Positions 36,262 through 46,941 of a DNA stretch of 64,000 nucleotides are shown one piece after another. Below the pieces are notes generated by a model that made no database searches, had not been told where the DNA came from, and saw nothing but the letters and a program-made list of their open reading frames with translations. The stretch is from Paracoccus aerodenitrificans (lineage in GTDB: Bacteria; Pseudomonadota; Alphaproteobacteria; Rhodobacterales; Rhodobacteraceae). The DNA lies in contig NZ_CP115784.1 of NCBI RefSeq assembly GCF_027913215.1, positions 2,737,501 to 2,801,500 on the forward strand, in the 5' to 3' direction. Each line of letters opens with the position of its first letter. Within the stretch, counting starts at the first letter, position 1. The position numbers and the translations under genes were made by a program.

Positions 36262-37071
36262 CTACCCCTTATCCCTCTCCATGATCCATTCCACTTCCGG
36301 TGCGGGGACAAAGCGCCAGTTGCGGCGGGGGCCGGCCATGACGTTGAGGTAGTACATTTCGAAGCCATAGGGCGCGCCGCAGGGGTGGTGGCCGCGAGGG
36401 ACCAGAACGATATCGCCATCCTTCACCGCCATCACCTCATCGAGGCTGCCATCGTCGGTATAGACCCGTTGCACCCCGAACCCGTCCTTCGGGTTCAGGC
36501 GGTGGTAATAGGTTTCCTCCAGATAGGTGATGCGGGGGAAATCGTCCTCGTCATGGCGGTGGCTGGGATAGCTCGACCAATGGCCTGCGGGAGTGAAGAC
36601 CTCGGTCACCAGCAGGCTGTCAGCATAATCCTGATCTTCCATGGCGATGTTGTTGATGTGGCGGGTATTGGTGCCCTTCCCGCGCTCGGTCAGGGTGATG
36701 CCGTCGGGGCCGATCTTTCGCGCCTTATGGCCACCCTGTCCCGGCGCAGAACAGACGGCGATGACGCAATCGGTGGTCGCCTCGGCCTGCCATTGCTGGC
36801 CGTTCGGGACGTAAAGGCAATGCGGCGGGATCTTGTCGAAGACATCCATCCGCTCGCCCAAAGCGCCCCAGTCCTGCCCGGCGGCGTGGAGGCGCGCCTT
36901 GCCCTCGACCATCACCAGAATGACCTCGCGGTCGCCGGTCATATCCTCCGCCCGGTCGCCCGCCCGCAGGCGGTGCAGCGCGAATCCGACATAGCGCCAG
37001 CCGGCGTCTTCGGGGGTGATGCGATGCACCTCGCCATGGGTGCCGAAGGGTTTGCGAAGAAGATGGCTCAT
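36262..37071 (-). CDS. iolB: 5-deoxy-glucuronate isomerase IolB
   Basis: IolB converts 5-deoxy-D-glucuronate to 2-deoxy-5-keto-D-gluconate in myo-inositol breakdown. The start at 37071 follows AAAGGAAAACC and gives 269 residues, the normal length. Cupin metal ligands are in SYPSHRHDEDDFPRITYLEE (about 165-185) and VPRGHHPCGAPYG (about 230). It is the last gene of the inositol operon, separated from iolE by a 247-base gap without a gene. Much of the opposite strand is open too, because of the codon bias. Confidence 0.95.
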   Translation of the reverse strand: MSHLLRKPFGTHGEVHRITPEDAGWRYVGFALHRLRAGDRAEDMTGDREVILVMVEGKARLHAAGQDWGALGERMDVFDKIPPHCLYVPNGQQWQAEATTDCVIAVCSAPGQGGHKARKIGPDGITLTERGKGTNTRHINNIAMEDQDYADSLLVTEVFTPAGHWSSYPSHRHDEDDFPRITYLEETYYHRLNPKDGFGVQRVYTDDGSLDEVMAVKDGDIVLVPRGHHPCGAPYGFEMYYLNVMAGPRRNWRFVPAPEVEWIMERDKG

Positions 37072-37318
37072 AGGTTTTCCTTTCTGGAAGTCCGGACACC
37101 GGAGGCCGCGCAACGGGAGCGTGCGGTGCGCACGATCTCCGGTCGGGGGCGGGATCGCCGCGCACCCTGCGATTGCTGCGAAACCGCCTGCACAGAGCGT
37201 GCAGAAGCCGTACACAGAGCGTACACTGACCGCGCACCTACCGCGCATCGCGATCAGCCCGGCGGCCCGCGACGTGGCGCGGACGAGCCGGGCGTCGGCG
37301 CACCGCTCTGTCATGGGC

Positions 37319-38233
37319 TTATGCCGCCGCATCGCGGTCCAGCCCGGCCTCCACCGCCATACGGCGCAGCGCGTCATGGCCCATCGACTGGTAGTGCCGC
37401 GGATCGCGAAGTTCGGGATCCTGTTCGGCCTCGATCACCAGCCAGCCGTCATAGCCGGCCTTCGCCGCGATGCGCAGGACCGGCGCGAAATCCACGCAGC
37501 CGTCGGGATCGCCGGGCACGGTGAAGGCGCCGCGGCGGACGCCTTCGATGAAGGAGAGCCCCTCGGCACGGACGGTTTCCATCACCGGCTGCCGGATATT
37601 CTTGCAATGTATATGGCCGACACGGTCGATATATCTGCGCGCCAGTTCCTCCGGGTCGGCGCCGCCGAAACTTGCATGGCCGGTATCGAGCAGCAGATAC
37701 ACATCCGGCCCGGCCGCCGCCATGAAACGGTCGATGTCGTCAGCGCTTTCGACGCAGGAGCCGACATGGTGATGATAGCAGAAGCGCATTCCCTGCGCAC
37801 TGGCATGAGCGGCCAGATCGTTGATACCGGTCATCAGCCGGTCCCATTCGTCATCGGTCAGGATCGGGCGGTCATTGGCCGCCACCTGATCGTTGCCATG
37901 CACCGAATTCGAGCATTCGCAGATGATGATGAGATCGCTTCCCGCCGCCTTGGACATGGCGATATGGGCGTCCATCGCCGCGCGCTCGACCTCCGGCGTC
38001 GAGCCGGTGGCCAGGATATTCGACGAATGCCAGCCGCCGATGAAGCGCAGCCCGTAAGCGTCGAGGGCCGATTTCAGTTCGTCGCCATCCGAGGGCATCT
38101 TGTGGCCCTTTTCGATACCGTCGAAGCCGATCTCGCGGCAGTCGGACAGGCAGTCCTCCAGCGAGATATGCGCGCCGATGCTCTGGTCGTCGTCATTCGA
38201 CCAGGCGATGGGATTGGTGCCGTAGCGGATCAT
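37319..38233 (-). CDS. iolE: Inosose dehydratase IolE
   Basis: A 304-residue TIM-barrel protein that dehydrates 2-keto-myo-inositol to the trihydroxycyclohexanedione. It has family marks YGTNPIAWSNDDD at the start, YHHHVGSCVES near 155 and LLLDTGHASFGG near 188, with the metal-binding His/Asp/Glu set of the xylose-isomerase-like fold (the last Glu in WLVIEAEQDP). It lies 7 bases after iolD on the same strand. Confidence 0.95.
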   Translation of the reverse strand: MIRYGTNPIAWSNDDDQSIGAHISLEDCLSDCREIGFDGIEKGHKMPSDGDELKSALDAYGLRFIGGWHSSNILATGSTPEVERAAMDAHIAMSKAAGSDLIIICECSNSVHGNDQVAANDRPILTDDEWDRLMTGINDLAAHASAQGMRFCYHHHVGSCVESADDIDRFMAAAGPDVYLLLDTGHASFGGADPEELARRYIDRVGHIHCKNIRQPVMETVRAEGLSFIEGVRRGAFTVPGDPDGCVDFAPVLRIAAKAGYDGWLVIEAEQDPELRDPRHYQSMGHDALRRMAVEAGLDRDAAA

Positions 38234-38240
38234 GTCACCC

Positions 38241-40076
38241 TCAATTCACGAGCCGCTGCTGCGCGGCGTTTTCCAGATAGCTTGCATAGGCGTCGTGCAG
38301 CCTGTCGGTGTCGCCGACCTCTGGCACGGCAACGTCCCACCAATGCCCCGCGCCGTCCAGCCCGTCACCGGGGCCGGGTTCGGCGGTGGTGTCGATGACG
38401 ATCACAGTCGGGATGTCGCGGCTGCGTGCCGACGCGATCCCCGCTTCGAGTTCGGCGATATTCTCGGCCTTCACCGCATGGGCGCCCATACTGGCGGCGT
38501 GGGCGACAAAGTCGATCTGCGGCTGCGCCTCGATATTGCTGTCGGCATAGAGATTGTTGAACGGAACACCGCCAGTGCCCTGTTGCAGGCGGTTGATGCA
38601 GCCATAGCCGCGATTATCGGTCAGCACGACGGTAAAAGGCACGCGCCGCATCACCGCCGTGGCCAGTTCCGAATTCATCATCATATAGCTTCCATCGCCG
38701 ACAAAGCAGATCACTTCGCGGTCAGGCCGGGCCAGCTTCAGCCCCATCGCGCCCGCCACCTCATAGCCCATGCAGCTGTAACCGTATTCCATGTGATAGC
38801 CGTGGCGGCTGGCCTGCCACAGCAGTTTCAGCGCGCCGGGCATGGTGCCGGCGGCGCACATGGCGATGGCATCCTCGCCCGTCGCGCGCTGCACCGCGCC
38901 GATGACCTGCGCATCCGTGGGCAGGGCATTGGTGTCGGAAGGCGCCGCGCAATGGGCATCGACCGCCTTCAGCCAGTCGGCCCGGATCGCCGGATCGGCC
39001 GCATCGGCGCGGTAATCGCCAAGCTTGGCGGTCAGCGCCTCAAGCGCGAGTTTTGCATCCGCCACGAGGCTGACCCCGCCATGCTTCGCCGCGTCATAGG
39101 GCTGCGCATTGATGCTGGCGAGCTTGGCGTCGCCAAACAGCGTCCGCGAGCCGGTGGTGAAATCCTGCAACCGCGTGCCGATCCCGATCACCAGATCGGC
39201 CTGTGCCGCCACGGCGTTGGCCGCCGCCGATCCATCGACGCCCGCCGCGCCGTAATTCATGGCGTGATCCTGCGGGAGGGCCGATTTGCCGGCCTGAGTC
39301 TCAATCACCGGGATATTGTGGCGGGTCGCGAAGTCGGACAGCGCATCCTCGGCCTGCGAATAGATCACCCCGCCGCCGGACACGATCACCGGGGCCTGCG
39401 CGGTGCGGATCATCTCTGCCACCTCGGTCAGTTCGGCCGGATCGAGCGCGGGGCGGCGGATACGCCATATGCGCGGCGCAAAAAACGCCTCGGGCCAGTC
39501 ATAGGCTTCCGCCTGCACATCCTGACAGAAGGCCAGACAGACCGGCCCGCAATTCGCCGGGTCGGTCATCACAGCCATAGCGCGGGGAAGTGCGGTCAGC
39601 AGGTTTTCAGGCCGGGTGATACGGTCGAAATAGCGCGTCACGGGGCGGAAACAGTCATTGGCGCTGACCGTGCCGTCGCCCCAATCCTCAACCTGTTGCA
39701 GGACCGGATCGGGGCGGCGGTTGGCAAAGACATCGCCCGCGATGACCAGCAGCGGCAGCCGGTTCACATGCGCCAACGCCGCCGCCGTCACCACATTCGT
39801 GGCCCCCGGCCCAATCGAGGTCGTCACCGCCTGCGCACGCCGGCGCGCCTTTCCCTTTGCATAGGCAATCGCGGCATGGGCCATCGACTGTTCGTTCTGC
39901 CCGCGCCATGTCGGCAGGGCGTCGCCGATCCCGTGCAGGGCCTCGCCGATCCCCGCGACATTGCCATGGCCGAAGATCGCCCAGACGCCTTCGATAAAGC
40001 GCTCGCCCTCTTCGGTCATCTGCACGGAAAGCCAGCGCATCATCGCCTGCGCGGCGGTCAGTCGGATCGTGGTCAT
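38241..40076 (-). CDS. iolD: 3D-(3,5/4)-trihydroxycyclohexane-1,2-dione hydrolase IolD
   Basis: A 611-residue thiamine diphosphate enzyme that opens the inositol ring. The three-domain layout of TPP enzymes is visible; the cofactor motif GDGSYMMMNSELATAVMRRV runs on to the TDN, and the N-terminal catalytic Glu region precedes FGHGNVAGIGEALHG. It overlaps iolC by 4 bases. Length and order agree with known inositol operons of alphaproteobacteria. Confidence 0.96.
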   Translation of the reverse strand: MTTIRLTAAQAMMRWLSVQMTEEGERFIEGVWAIFGHGNVAGIGEALHGIGDALPTWRGQNEQSMAHAAIAYAKGKARRRAQAVTTSIGPGATNVVTAAALAHVNRLPLLVIAGDVFANRRPDPVLQQVEDWGDGTVSANDCFRPVTRYFDRITRPENLLTALPRAMAVMTDPANCGPVCLAFCQDVQAEAYDWPEAFFAPRIWRIRRPALDPAELTEVAEMIRTAQAPVIVSGGGVIYSQAEDALSDFATRHNIPVIETQAGKSALPQDHAMNYGAAGVDGSAAANAVAAQADLVIGIGTRLQDFTTGSRTLFGDAKLASINAQPYDAAKHGGVSLVADAKLALEALTAKLGDYRADAADPAIRADWLKAVDAHCAAPSDTNALPTDAQVIGAVQRATGEDAIAMCAAGTMPGALKLLWQASRHGYHMEYGYSCMGYEVAGAMGLKLARPDREVICFVGDGSYMMMNSELATAVMRRVPFTVVLTDNRGYGCINRLQQGTGGVPFNNLYADSNIEAQPQIDFVAHAASMGAHAVKAENIAELEAGIASARSRDIPTVIVIDTTAEPGPGDGLDGAGHWWDVAVPEVGDTDRLHDAYASYLENAAQQRLVN

Positions 40077-41980
40077 GCGGCCTCCTTCGCGGCTGCCCGC
40101 GCCTTGTCCCAGATTGCGCAGAGTGCGGCATAACGGTCGGCCATCTGCCTGACCGCCTCATCATCGCTCATCTCGCCTTTCAGCCACGCGCGCGCCGCAT
40201 CGCCAAAGATCGTGCGGCCCACGGCAAAGCCCTTGACCAAGGGCTGCTTCGCCGCCAGTGCAAAGCTTTCGGCCAACTCATCCTCGGGCGCGTCCAGCCC
40301 GAGCACGACGATGCCGCGCGTGTTCGGATCGTTGCGCGTGATCGCGTCGACCGCGTTCTGCCAGGCGGCCTCGGTCCTGAACGGCTCCAGCTTCCACCAG
40401 TCGGGTGAGATACCCAGATCGTAGAAGCGCTGTATCAGATGCGCCGTGGTCATGTCATCGACCGGCGCCACCTTGGAGGGGATCACCTCAAGCAAGAATT
40501 CCAGTCCGTTGCGGCGCGCGGCCGAGAAGAGGCGCAGCACGGTGTCTTCCTGCGCGGTCCAGGTCGCGACGTTGTCATCGGGGTGGCAGAAGCACAGGCA
40601 TTTCACGACCTGATCGCGCGGCCACTCGGAAAGCCCGCCCAGATCGACGCCCAGTTCGGGCTCCAGTTCCAGCGGACGAGACCCCGGAAATTCGGTCGGT
40701 CGCCCGATCCACAGGCCCGAGCCCATCGCCGCATGCAGCGCCGGCCGCCCGATCCGGTCATCGCACAGGATACCGTAGCCCGGCTTACCGGCCGCGACCT
40801 TCAGCGCGGCCTCAAGACAAAGCTCCTTGAAGGCGCCGCCTTGCTTGCGGCTGTAACCCGGCATCTCCTCCAGTTGCAGGCGGTGATCAAAGGCAAAGGT
40901 CTTTACGCTGGACCAGTCGCCGGCGCGGTTCGTCGCCCAGTGGATCTGTTCCAGTTCGGCATCGTTGCGCAGATCGGGACGCACGACACCGCGATCAAGG
41001 AAAAATTCCAACTCGGCAAGCGAGGGGTATGCCGGGGTGCAGCCGTGCCTGCTGACGGCGAAAGCCCCGCAGGCATTGGCATACTCCAGCGCGCGCGGCC
41101 AGTCCTCGCCATCCAGCCAGCCCTTCATCAGGCCCGAGAAGAACCCGTCGCCCGCGCCCAGCACGTTGAACACCTCGATCGGGAAGCCCGGACCCGTCTG
41201 GCCGTCATCCAGACTGTCCGGGACCCTGCCCTCGAACGCCACGGCCCCCACAGCCCCGCGCTTGCAGACCAGTGTGGCACCCGAAACCTGCCGCACCGCG
41301 CACAGCGCCGCGATGGTGTCCGTGCTGCCGCCGGCGATGTGGAATTCCTCTTCGGTCCCCACGATCAGGTCGAAGAGATGCAGTGTCGCCTGCAACTGCG
41401 CCGTCACCTCGGCGCTTTCCACGAACCGGCTTTCGCCCTCGCCATGACCGGCCACGCCCCAGAGGTTCGGGCGGTAGTCGATATCAAGCGCCGTCTGTGC
41501 CCCATGTTTCCGTGCCAGTTCCAGCGCCCGGATCACTGCCGCCCGCGTCTGCGGATGCGACAGATGCGTGCCGGTGGCCAGCACCGCACGCGCCTCGGCG
41601 ATGAAGCTTTCGTCGATATCCTCCTCAGTCAGCCCCATATCGGCGCAATTTTCGCGGTAGAAGATTAGCGGGAAACTGTCCTCATCGCGGATGCCCAGCA
41701 GCACCAGAGCGGTCAGACGTTCGGGGTCGGTCTTTACACCCCGCACATCGACGCCCTCACGCACCAACTGCTCGCGGATGAAGCGGCCCATATGTTCGTC
41801 GCCGACCCCGGTAATCACCGCAGAACGCAGCCCCAGCCGCGCCGTCCCACACGCGATATTCGTCGGAGAACCGCCGATATACTTGCTGAAAGACCCCATA
41901 TCCTCGAGACGACCCCCAATCTGGTCGCCATAAAGATCAACCGAACTGCGGCCGATCGTGATCAGGTCAAGCGGTTTCAT
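40073..41980 (-). CDS. iolC: IolC fused to DUF2090: 5-dehydro-2-deoxygluconokinase with putative aldolase domain
   Basis: A 635-residue two-domain protein. Residues about 1-325 form a PfkB-family sugar kinase ([20 protein letters not shown] at the start, [13 protein letters not shown] with the catalytic Asp near 275). Residues about 345-635 are a DUF2090 domain, seen in [20 protein letters not shown] and [15 protein letters not shown]. In alphaproteobacteria this fusion stands in for separate kinase (IolC) and aldolase (IolJ) genes. The aldolase role of DUF2090 is from family knowledge. There is no separate iolJ in the window, which fits. Confidence 0.94.
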   Translation of the reverse strand: MKPLDLITIGRSSVDLYGDQIGGRLEDMGSFSKYIGGSPTNIACGTARLGLRSAVITGVGDEHMGRFIREQLVREGVDVRGVKTDPERLTALVLLGIRDEDSFPLIFYRENCADMGLTEEDIDESFIAEARAVLATGTHLSHPQTRAAVIRALELARKHGAQTALDIDYRPNLWGVAGHGEGESRFVESAEVTAQLQATLHLFDLIVGTEEEFHIAGGSTDTIAALCAVRQVSGATLVCKRGAVGAVAFEGRVPDSLDDGQTGPGFPIEVFNVLGAGDGFFSGLMKGWLDGEDWPRALEYANACGAFAVSRHGCTPAYPSLAELEFFLDRGVVRPDLRNDAELEQIHWATNRAGDWSSVKTFAFDHRLQLEEMPGYSRKQGGAFKELCLEAALKVAAGKPGYGILCDDRIGRPALHAAMGSGLWIGRPTEFPGSRPLELEPELGVDLGGLSEWPRDQVVKCLCFCHPDDNVATWTAQEDTVLRLFSAARRNGLEFLLEVIPSKVAPVDDMTTAHLIQRFYDLGISPDWWKLEPFRTEAAWQNAVDAITRNDPNTRGIVVLGLDAPEDELAESFALAAKQPLVKGFAVGRTIFGDAARAWLKGEMSDDEAVRQMADRYAALCAIWDKARAAAKEAA

Positions 41981-43103
41981 GGATACTCTCCTCGATCTTC
42001 ACCGGCTGACCGCCCGAGGCAGCCATGGCGTGGATGATCTGTTCGATATGCAGGCCCGCCGCGAAATCCGGGCCAGCGGGCGCCCCGCCCGAGATCGCCC
42101 GCACGAGATCGCGGCATTCGATAACCTTCAGCTCATTAAAGCCGAAATTATGGCCCGGAGCCGGGCAGAACGCGGCGAAATCGGGCTGTTCCAGACCGGT
42201 GAGATGACGGGTAAAGCCGGGTTCTCCGGCGCGGTGCACCCAGAGCTCGTTCATGTTTTCTTGATCGAAGACAATGCTGCCATCGCTGCCCTGCACCTCC
42301 CATTGCAGGCGGCATTTGCGGCCATGCGCCACGCGCGAGGTCGCAAAGCTGCCCTGCGCGCCCGAGGCAAAGCGGATCAGGGCAAGCGCGCTGTCTTCGT
42401 TTTCGACTACGCGGGGGCCTTCGGGCGAAGGGCGCTCGGCCACGGCGATCTGGGTCATGGCGGTGACCTCAGCCACCGGCCCCATCAGCGCGACCATCTG
42501 GCTGGCGAGGTGACAGCCGAGATCGCCCAGAACCCCCAGCCCGCCGCCCGCATGGGTCATCCGCCATGACCAGGGCAGGTCCGGATCGGCGGAATAATCT
42601 TCGTCATAGACGCCACGGAACGACATCGGGCGACCGATGACGCCGCCGGCGATCAGCGCTCGCGCCGTCTGAAAGGCCGGGCTGCGCAGGTAGTTATAGC
42701 CCAAGAGCGTGACCTGACCCGGATGGGCGGCGGCGAGATCGGCCATCGACTGCGCCTCGGCCAGGGTCAGCGCCATGGGCTTTTCCAGCCAGACATGCTT
42801 GCCCGCCTTCAGCGCGGCCTCGGCCATGGGGCGGTGCAGCCCGTTCGGCGTAGTGATCGAGACGACATCCACCGACGGATCGGCGACCGCCGCCTGCCAG
42901 TCATCGCTGCCACGGGCAAAGCCGAATTGCGCGGCAAAATCGCGTGCCTTGTCGGCGGGCGTGTCACAGAGGATTTCAAGCCGGGGATGGGCGCCGCCGA
43001 ACACCGTGGCGACATTGCGCCAGGCCATGGCATGGCATTTCCCCATGAACCCCGTACCGATCAGCGCGACACCAAGCGAGCGAGATGGCATGTGTTTTGT
43101 CAT
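41967..43103 (-). CDS. Gfo/Idh/MocA-family oxidoreductase
   Basis: A 378-residue NAD(P)-dependent sugar or inositol dehydrogenase. Rossmann motif [15 protein letters not shown] at about 16-30, the EKP motif in VWLEKPMAL near 105 and a C-terminal beta-sheet domain. It is different from the IolG at the other end of the operon and probably oxidises an inositol isomer (scyllo- or chiro-inositol) or a related cyclitol. It overlaps iolC by 14 bases. Confidence 0.92.
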   Translation of the reverse strand: MTKHMPSRSLGVALIGTGFMGKCHAMAWRNVATVFGGAHPRLEILCDTPADKARDFAAQFGFARGSDDWQAAVADPSVDVVSITTPNGLHRPMAEAALKAGKHVWLEKPMALTLAEAQSMADLAAAHPGQVTLLGYNYLRSPAFQTARALIAGGVIGRPMSFRGVYDEDYSADPDLPWSWRMTHAGGGLGVLGDLGCHLASQMVALMGPVAEVTAMTQIAVAERPSPEGPRVVENEDSALALIRFASGAQGSFATSRVAHGRKCRLQWEVQGSDGSIVFDQENMNELWVHRAGEPGFTRHLTGLEQPDFAAFCPAPGHNFGFNELKVIECRDLVRAISGGAPAGPDFAAGLHIEQIIHAMAASGGQPVKIEESIHETA

Positions 43104-43157
43104 GTCGTCTCCTGTTGCATGGCTGGGCGGGCGCGATCCGCCCCGCCCGGTTTCGGT

Positions 43158-43934
43158 TCAGATCGTGCCGCCGAGCGAGCCTTCGAGTTCGGCAAGCTCC
43201 TGCCCGCCGGCCATCATGTCCTGAAGCTCGGCTGCGTCGATCTCGCCCTTGACAGCGGTGCCCAGCGTCTGGCCCCGGTTCAGCACGGTAAAGCGGTCGC
43301 CAACGGCCATGGCGTGGCGCACATTATGGCTGATGAACACGACGCCGATGCCCTGATTGCGAACCCGGTCGATGGTGGCCAGAACGTTCGAGGTCTGGCG
43401 TACGCCAAGGGCCGAGGTCGGCTCGTCCAGGATCAGCACCTTTGCCCCGAAATAGACCGCCCGCGCGATGGCGACCGTCTGGCGTTCGCCGCCCGAAAGC
43501 GTGCCCACGGCCTGATCCGGCGCGCGCAGATTGATGCCCATCTTGCGCATTTCCTCCATAGTCACCGAATTGGCGGTATCCACGTCGAAACGCTTGATAA
43601 AGCTTCCCTTCTTGGGCTCTCGGCCCATGAAGAAATTGCGCGTGACACTCATCAGCGGGATCATGGCGAGGTCCTGAAAGACCGTGGCGATGCCCGCCTC
43701 CATCGCATCGCGAGGGCTGTCGAAGCTGAGCGGCCTGCCTTCAAAGAAGATCTCGCCGGAGGTCGGCTTGTGAACGCCGGACATGGTCTTGATGAAGGTG
43801 GATTTCCCCGCGCCGTTATCGCCCAGAAGGCAGTGACATTCGCCGGGGCGCACGTCGAAGGTCACGCCATTCAGGGCGATGACGTTGCCGAAATGCTTCT
43901 TGATGTTTTCCATATGGATGATGGGATCGGACAT
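43158..43934 (-). CDS. Sugar/inositol ABC transporter ATPase
   Basis: A 258-residue ATP-binding subunit with Walker [12 protein letters not shown] near 37, signature [15 protein letters not shown] near 143 and Walker [13 protein letters not shown]. It is the single-domain form, unlike the double-domain ATPases (RbsA type) of many sugar uptake systems, so it probably works as a homodimer with the permease encoded 2 bases upstream. The operon position implies inositol uptake. Confidence 0.95.
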
Positions 43935-43935
43935 A

Positions 43936-45042
43936 TCAGCGTTCTCCCGTCACGCGCTTACGGATGACATTGTTGAAGACCACCGCCAGCAGCAGCATTC
44001 CGCCCAGAAAGACCTGGAACCAGTCCTGATCGAAATCGGTATAGGTCAGGCCGATGGTAACCATGCCGAAGATGATCGCGCCAAAGAATGCGCCGATGGC
44101 CGAGCCATAGCCGCCGGTCAGCAGGCAGCCGCCGATAACCGCGGTGATGATCGCCTCGAACTCCTTCATGAAGCCGCGGCGGGCATCGGTCGATCCGGCG
44201 TCGATCACGGTGATGATCGCGACCAGAGCGGCGGCGCAGGCGGTCAGCATGAACAGCGAGATCTTGACCCGCTTGACCAGTACGCCGGAATTCGCTGCGG
44301 CATTGTCGTCGCCGCCGGTTGCGAAAATCCAGTTCCCGGCGGGCATGCGCAGCAACACGAAGGTGCAGACCAATGCCATGGCGATGAACCACAGGATCTC
44401 GACCGGGATGCCCGGCACCTTGGGCGCGCCCGAATTGAAGCTTTCGGTGATGCCACGCTCGGCCAGCCAGATGAACAGGCCGTTGAAGGCATCGCCTGAA
44501 AAGAACGGGGTCAGAAAGTCGCTTTCGACCGCATCGCGCACGCCGCGAAGCTGGGTCGAGCCACCGGTGAACAGCTTGAGGCCGACCAGCGAGGCGCCAC
44601 GCAGGATGAACAGGAAGGCCAGCGTGACGATAAAGCTGGGCAGCCCGGTGCGGATCACGACATAGCCGTTCAGCGCCCCCATCGACGCCGCCGCCAGCAT
44701 CGTGATCGGGATCGCCACGATCAGCGGCAGGCCCATATTCACCACCAGCACCCCGAAAATCAGCCCGGTAAACGCCACCATCGAGCCGATGGACAGGTCG
44801 AATTCCCCGCCGATCATCAGCATCGCGGCTGCGATGCCCAATATGCCGAGCTGCGCGGCGGGGGTCATGAAATTCATGATTCCCGACAGCGTGAACATGG
44901 TACTGTCGGCTGTGACCAGGAAGAAAATCGTAACCAGAATAACGCCGCCAATGGCGCCGAGCTCAGGCCGTTTCATCAGCCGGGTCGCGAAGGATTCGGA
45001 TTTGATCCGTTCGTCCGCCGGGATCGTGCTGTCCGTCGTCAT
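43936..45042 (-). CDS. Sugar/inositol ABC transporter permease (RbsC/XylH type)
   Basis: The start at 45042 has GGAGG close upstream and gives 368 residues with about ten membrane helices. The family motif [17 protein letters not shown] near 80 and the coupling-helix region [15 protein letters not shown] near 330 are clear. It forms the channel of the inositol-type importer with the ATPase and binding protein genes around it. Confidence 0.95.
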
Positions 45043-45116
45043 TGGGTCCTCCACCCAGATACTCATAGGTATGTGGCGGGTGCATGCCTTGAACTTGCGC
45101 ACGCACCCGCGTCGGC

Positions 45117-46034
45117 TCAGCGGATGCCCTGTGCCGAAAGTTCGACCACCTGGGCCGCCTTGTCCTGCGTGATCAGGTTCGGCCCCGATGGCACGTCACC
45201 GCCCGGCATCAGGCCGTAATTGGCGTGCAGCGCCAGAAAGCTGACCGGCAGATAGCCTTGCAGGAACTGTTGCTGGTCAATGGCAAATGCGGCGCGGCCA
45301 TCGGCCACGGCCTCAAGGAACCCGGCCGACATGTCGAAGGTCGCGATCAGCACATCGTCACGGCCGACAGCGGCGGCAGCCTCGACCGAGGGTTCGCCGA
45401 CCAGCGTAGCGTTCAGGCTCAGCACAGTGTTCACCTCGGGGTCGGCATCGAGCGCGGCACGTACCTTGGACTGTACCTCGGTCGGGTCGGCCTGGGTCGG
45501 GATCACCTCGACCGGGTTACCGAAACCCTCGGCGAACCCCTCGCAACGCTGGTCCAGCGCGACATTGCCAACCTCCTGGTTGACACAGATGCCTTTCGTG
45601 CCGCCCATTTCGGCGAGCTTTTCACCGGCGGCAACGCCAGCATCATATTCAGACTGCCCAACATGCAGCAGCACGCCCAGATCCTTGGCGACATCGCCGC
45701 CGGAATTCATCGAGATGACCGGGATCCCGGCCTCGACCGCACGCTGGATCGACGGCCCAAGTGCATCGCCATCCGGGATCGAGACAACGATCCCATCCGG
45801 TTCCTGGTTCACCGCCGCGTCGATCAGCTGGCTCATCTGGACCATATCGAAGGTCTCGGGTGAGCGGAAATCGACATTCGCGCCGGTATCTTCGCCCGCC
45901 TTGGCAGCGCCGTTCTTCACGACCGACCAAAACGGGTCATTGGCCTGGCCATGCGCTACGACGACAATATCCTGCGCCGTCGACGGGGCGGCAAGGGCCA
46001 GCGTCATGGCGGAAGCTGCGAAAAGATGTTTCAT
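45117..46034 (-). CDS. Periplasmic sugar/inositol-binding protein of the ABC transporter
   Basis: With the ATG at 46034 (GGGAGGAG upstream) the protein has 305 residues, a Sec signal (MKHLFAASAMTLALAAPSTA) and a type I periplasmic binding fold (DIVVVAHGQANDPFW near 22, VSIPDGDALGPSIQRAVEAG, VISMNSGGD). It captures the substrate for the permease pair. By position the ligand is likely myo-inositol or a close cyclitol. Confidence 0.94.
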   Translation of the reverse strand: MKHLFAASAMTLALAAPSTAQDIVVVAHGQANDPFWSVVKNGAAKAGEDTGANVDFRSPETFDMVQMSQLIDAAVNQEPDGIVVSIPDGDALGPSIQRAVEAGIPVISMNSGGDVAKDLGVLLHVGQSEYDAGVAAGEKLAEMGGTKGICVNQEVGNVALDQRCEGFAEGFGNPVEVIPTQADPTEVQSKVRAALDADPEVNTVLSLNATLVGEPSVEAAAAVGRDDVLIATFDMSAGFLEAVADGRAAFAIDQQQFLQGYLPVSFLALHANYGLMPGGDVPSGPNLITQDKAAQVVELSAQGIR

Positions 46035-46110
46035 GGTTCTCCTCCCATTGGTGGTAATCGGGCGGTTCCTCGACGCCCTGCTCATCCGGCGCGCGCGGCG
46101 CCGCATGCAT

Positions 46111-46941
46111 TCAACTGCCCAAGGCCCGGATCGCGCGGACCGAACGCGACAGGATATCCTCAAGCCTATCCCGATAGCCCTCGCCCTTATCCGTGTTGAA
46201 CGGATCGGGGCCGGGGGCGGCGGGTTCGATGATGATGGGACCATCATAGCCGATCCGGTCCAACGCGGCGAACTGCGCTGCAAAATCGATATGGCCGTCA
46301 CCGATGGCGCCACGGTTTGAATCGGCCGCGTGGTAAAGGCCGATCCGGTCACCGCCCGCCCGCAAGGCGGCGGCGGGGTCGGCCTCTTCGATATTCATGT
46401 GATAGGCGTCGGGCAGTAGCTTGAGGTTCGGTGCCCCCACGCGATCCAGCAGATCCAGCCCTTCGGCGACAGTGCGAATCTGATGGGATTCATAGCGGTT
46501 GAGGATCTCGAACACGACCGGCAGCCCGGCGCTTTCGGCGGCGGCGCAGATGCGACGCGTGGAGTCTGCCAGATGGGCGTCCTCTTCGGTCTGATTGCTG
46601 ATCGGACGGATGCGCTGAACAAGGCCATGGCAGGAAATCCGTGGCAGGCCTTCGGGCTGCCCGAGGCGGCTGGCCCAGTCGATCAGCCGTTCGTAATAGT
46701 CCACCGCCTTATCACGGACGCCCTTGTCGGGATGCGAAATATCGGCATCGTCGGGCGTAATGGAAAACACCGCCAGCCCGTGATCTGCAAAGATGCGTCC
46801 AGCATCGGCCGGGTCGATGCCGTCGACATCGCCATGCAATTCCACCCCGTCCAGCCCGGCGCGGCGGGCGCGGGCAGCGATGGTGAGCAAGGCTTCCCCG
46901 CCGAAAATCCAGGTGCAGCAGCCCGTCTGGCGCATGATCAC
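46111..46941 (-). CDS. Sugar phosphate isomerase/epimerase-like TIM barrel protein
   Basis: A 276-residue xylose-isomerase-like protein. Candidate metal ligands are Glu in VVFEILNRYESHQ, Asp/His in LLPDAYHMNIEE, His in IGLYHAADSNRG and Glu in PIIIEPAAPG, the set found in IolI/IolE and ketose 3-epimerases. In this operon it may interconvert inosose isomers (an IolI role), but a ketose epimerase role cannot be excluded. Its stop overlaps the iolG... start codon order is ATGA: iolG ends at 46938 where this gene starts at 46941. Confidence 0.88.
   Translation of the reverse strand: MIMRQTGCCTWIFGGEALLTIAARARRAGLDGVELHGDVDGIDPADAGRIFADHGLAVFSITPDDADISHPDKGVRDKAVDYYERLIDWASRLGQPEGLPRISCHGLVQRIRPISNQTEEDAHLADSTRRICAAAESAGLPVVFEILNRYESHQIRTVAEGLDLLDRVGAPNLKLLPDAYHMNIEEADPAAALRAGGDRIGLYHAADSNRGAIGDGHIDFAAQFAALDRIGYDGPIIIEPAAPGPDPFNTDKGEGYRDRLEDILSRSVRAIRALGS

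Noticed and set aside
37072..37318. Inverted and direct short repeats (GTGCAG/GTACACAGAGCGTACAC) between iolE and iolB
   Set aside because: Looked like an operator or array, but the copies are short and irregular; I could not support a function.
36034..37524. A 496-codon open frame on the plus strand over iolB and the iolE/iolB gap
   Set aside because: It mirrors iolB on the other strand and contains no recognisable domain.
37016..38398. A 460-codon plus-strand frame over iolE
   Set aside because: Shadow of iolE and the adjacent gap; no coding features.
38232..40133. A 633-codon open frame on the plus strand over iolD
   Set aside because: Antisense shadow of iolD; the minus-strand protein is an unmistakable thiamine diphosphate enzyme.
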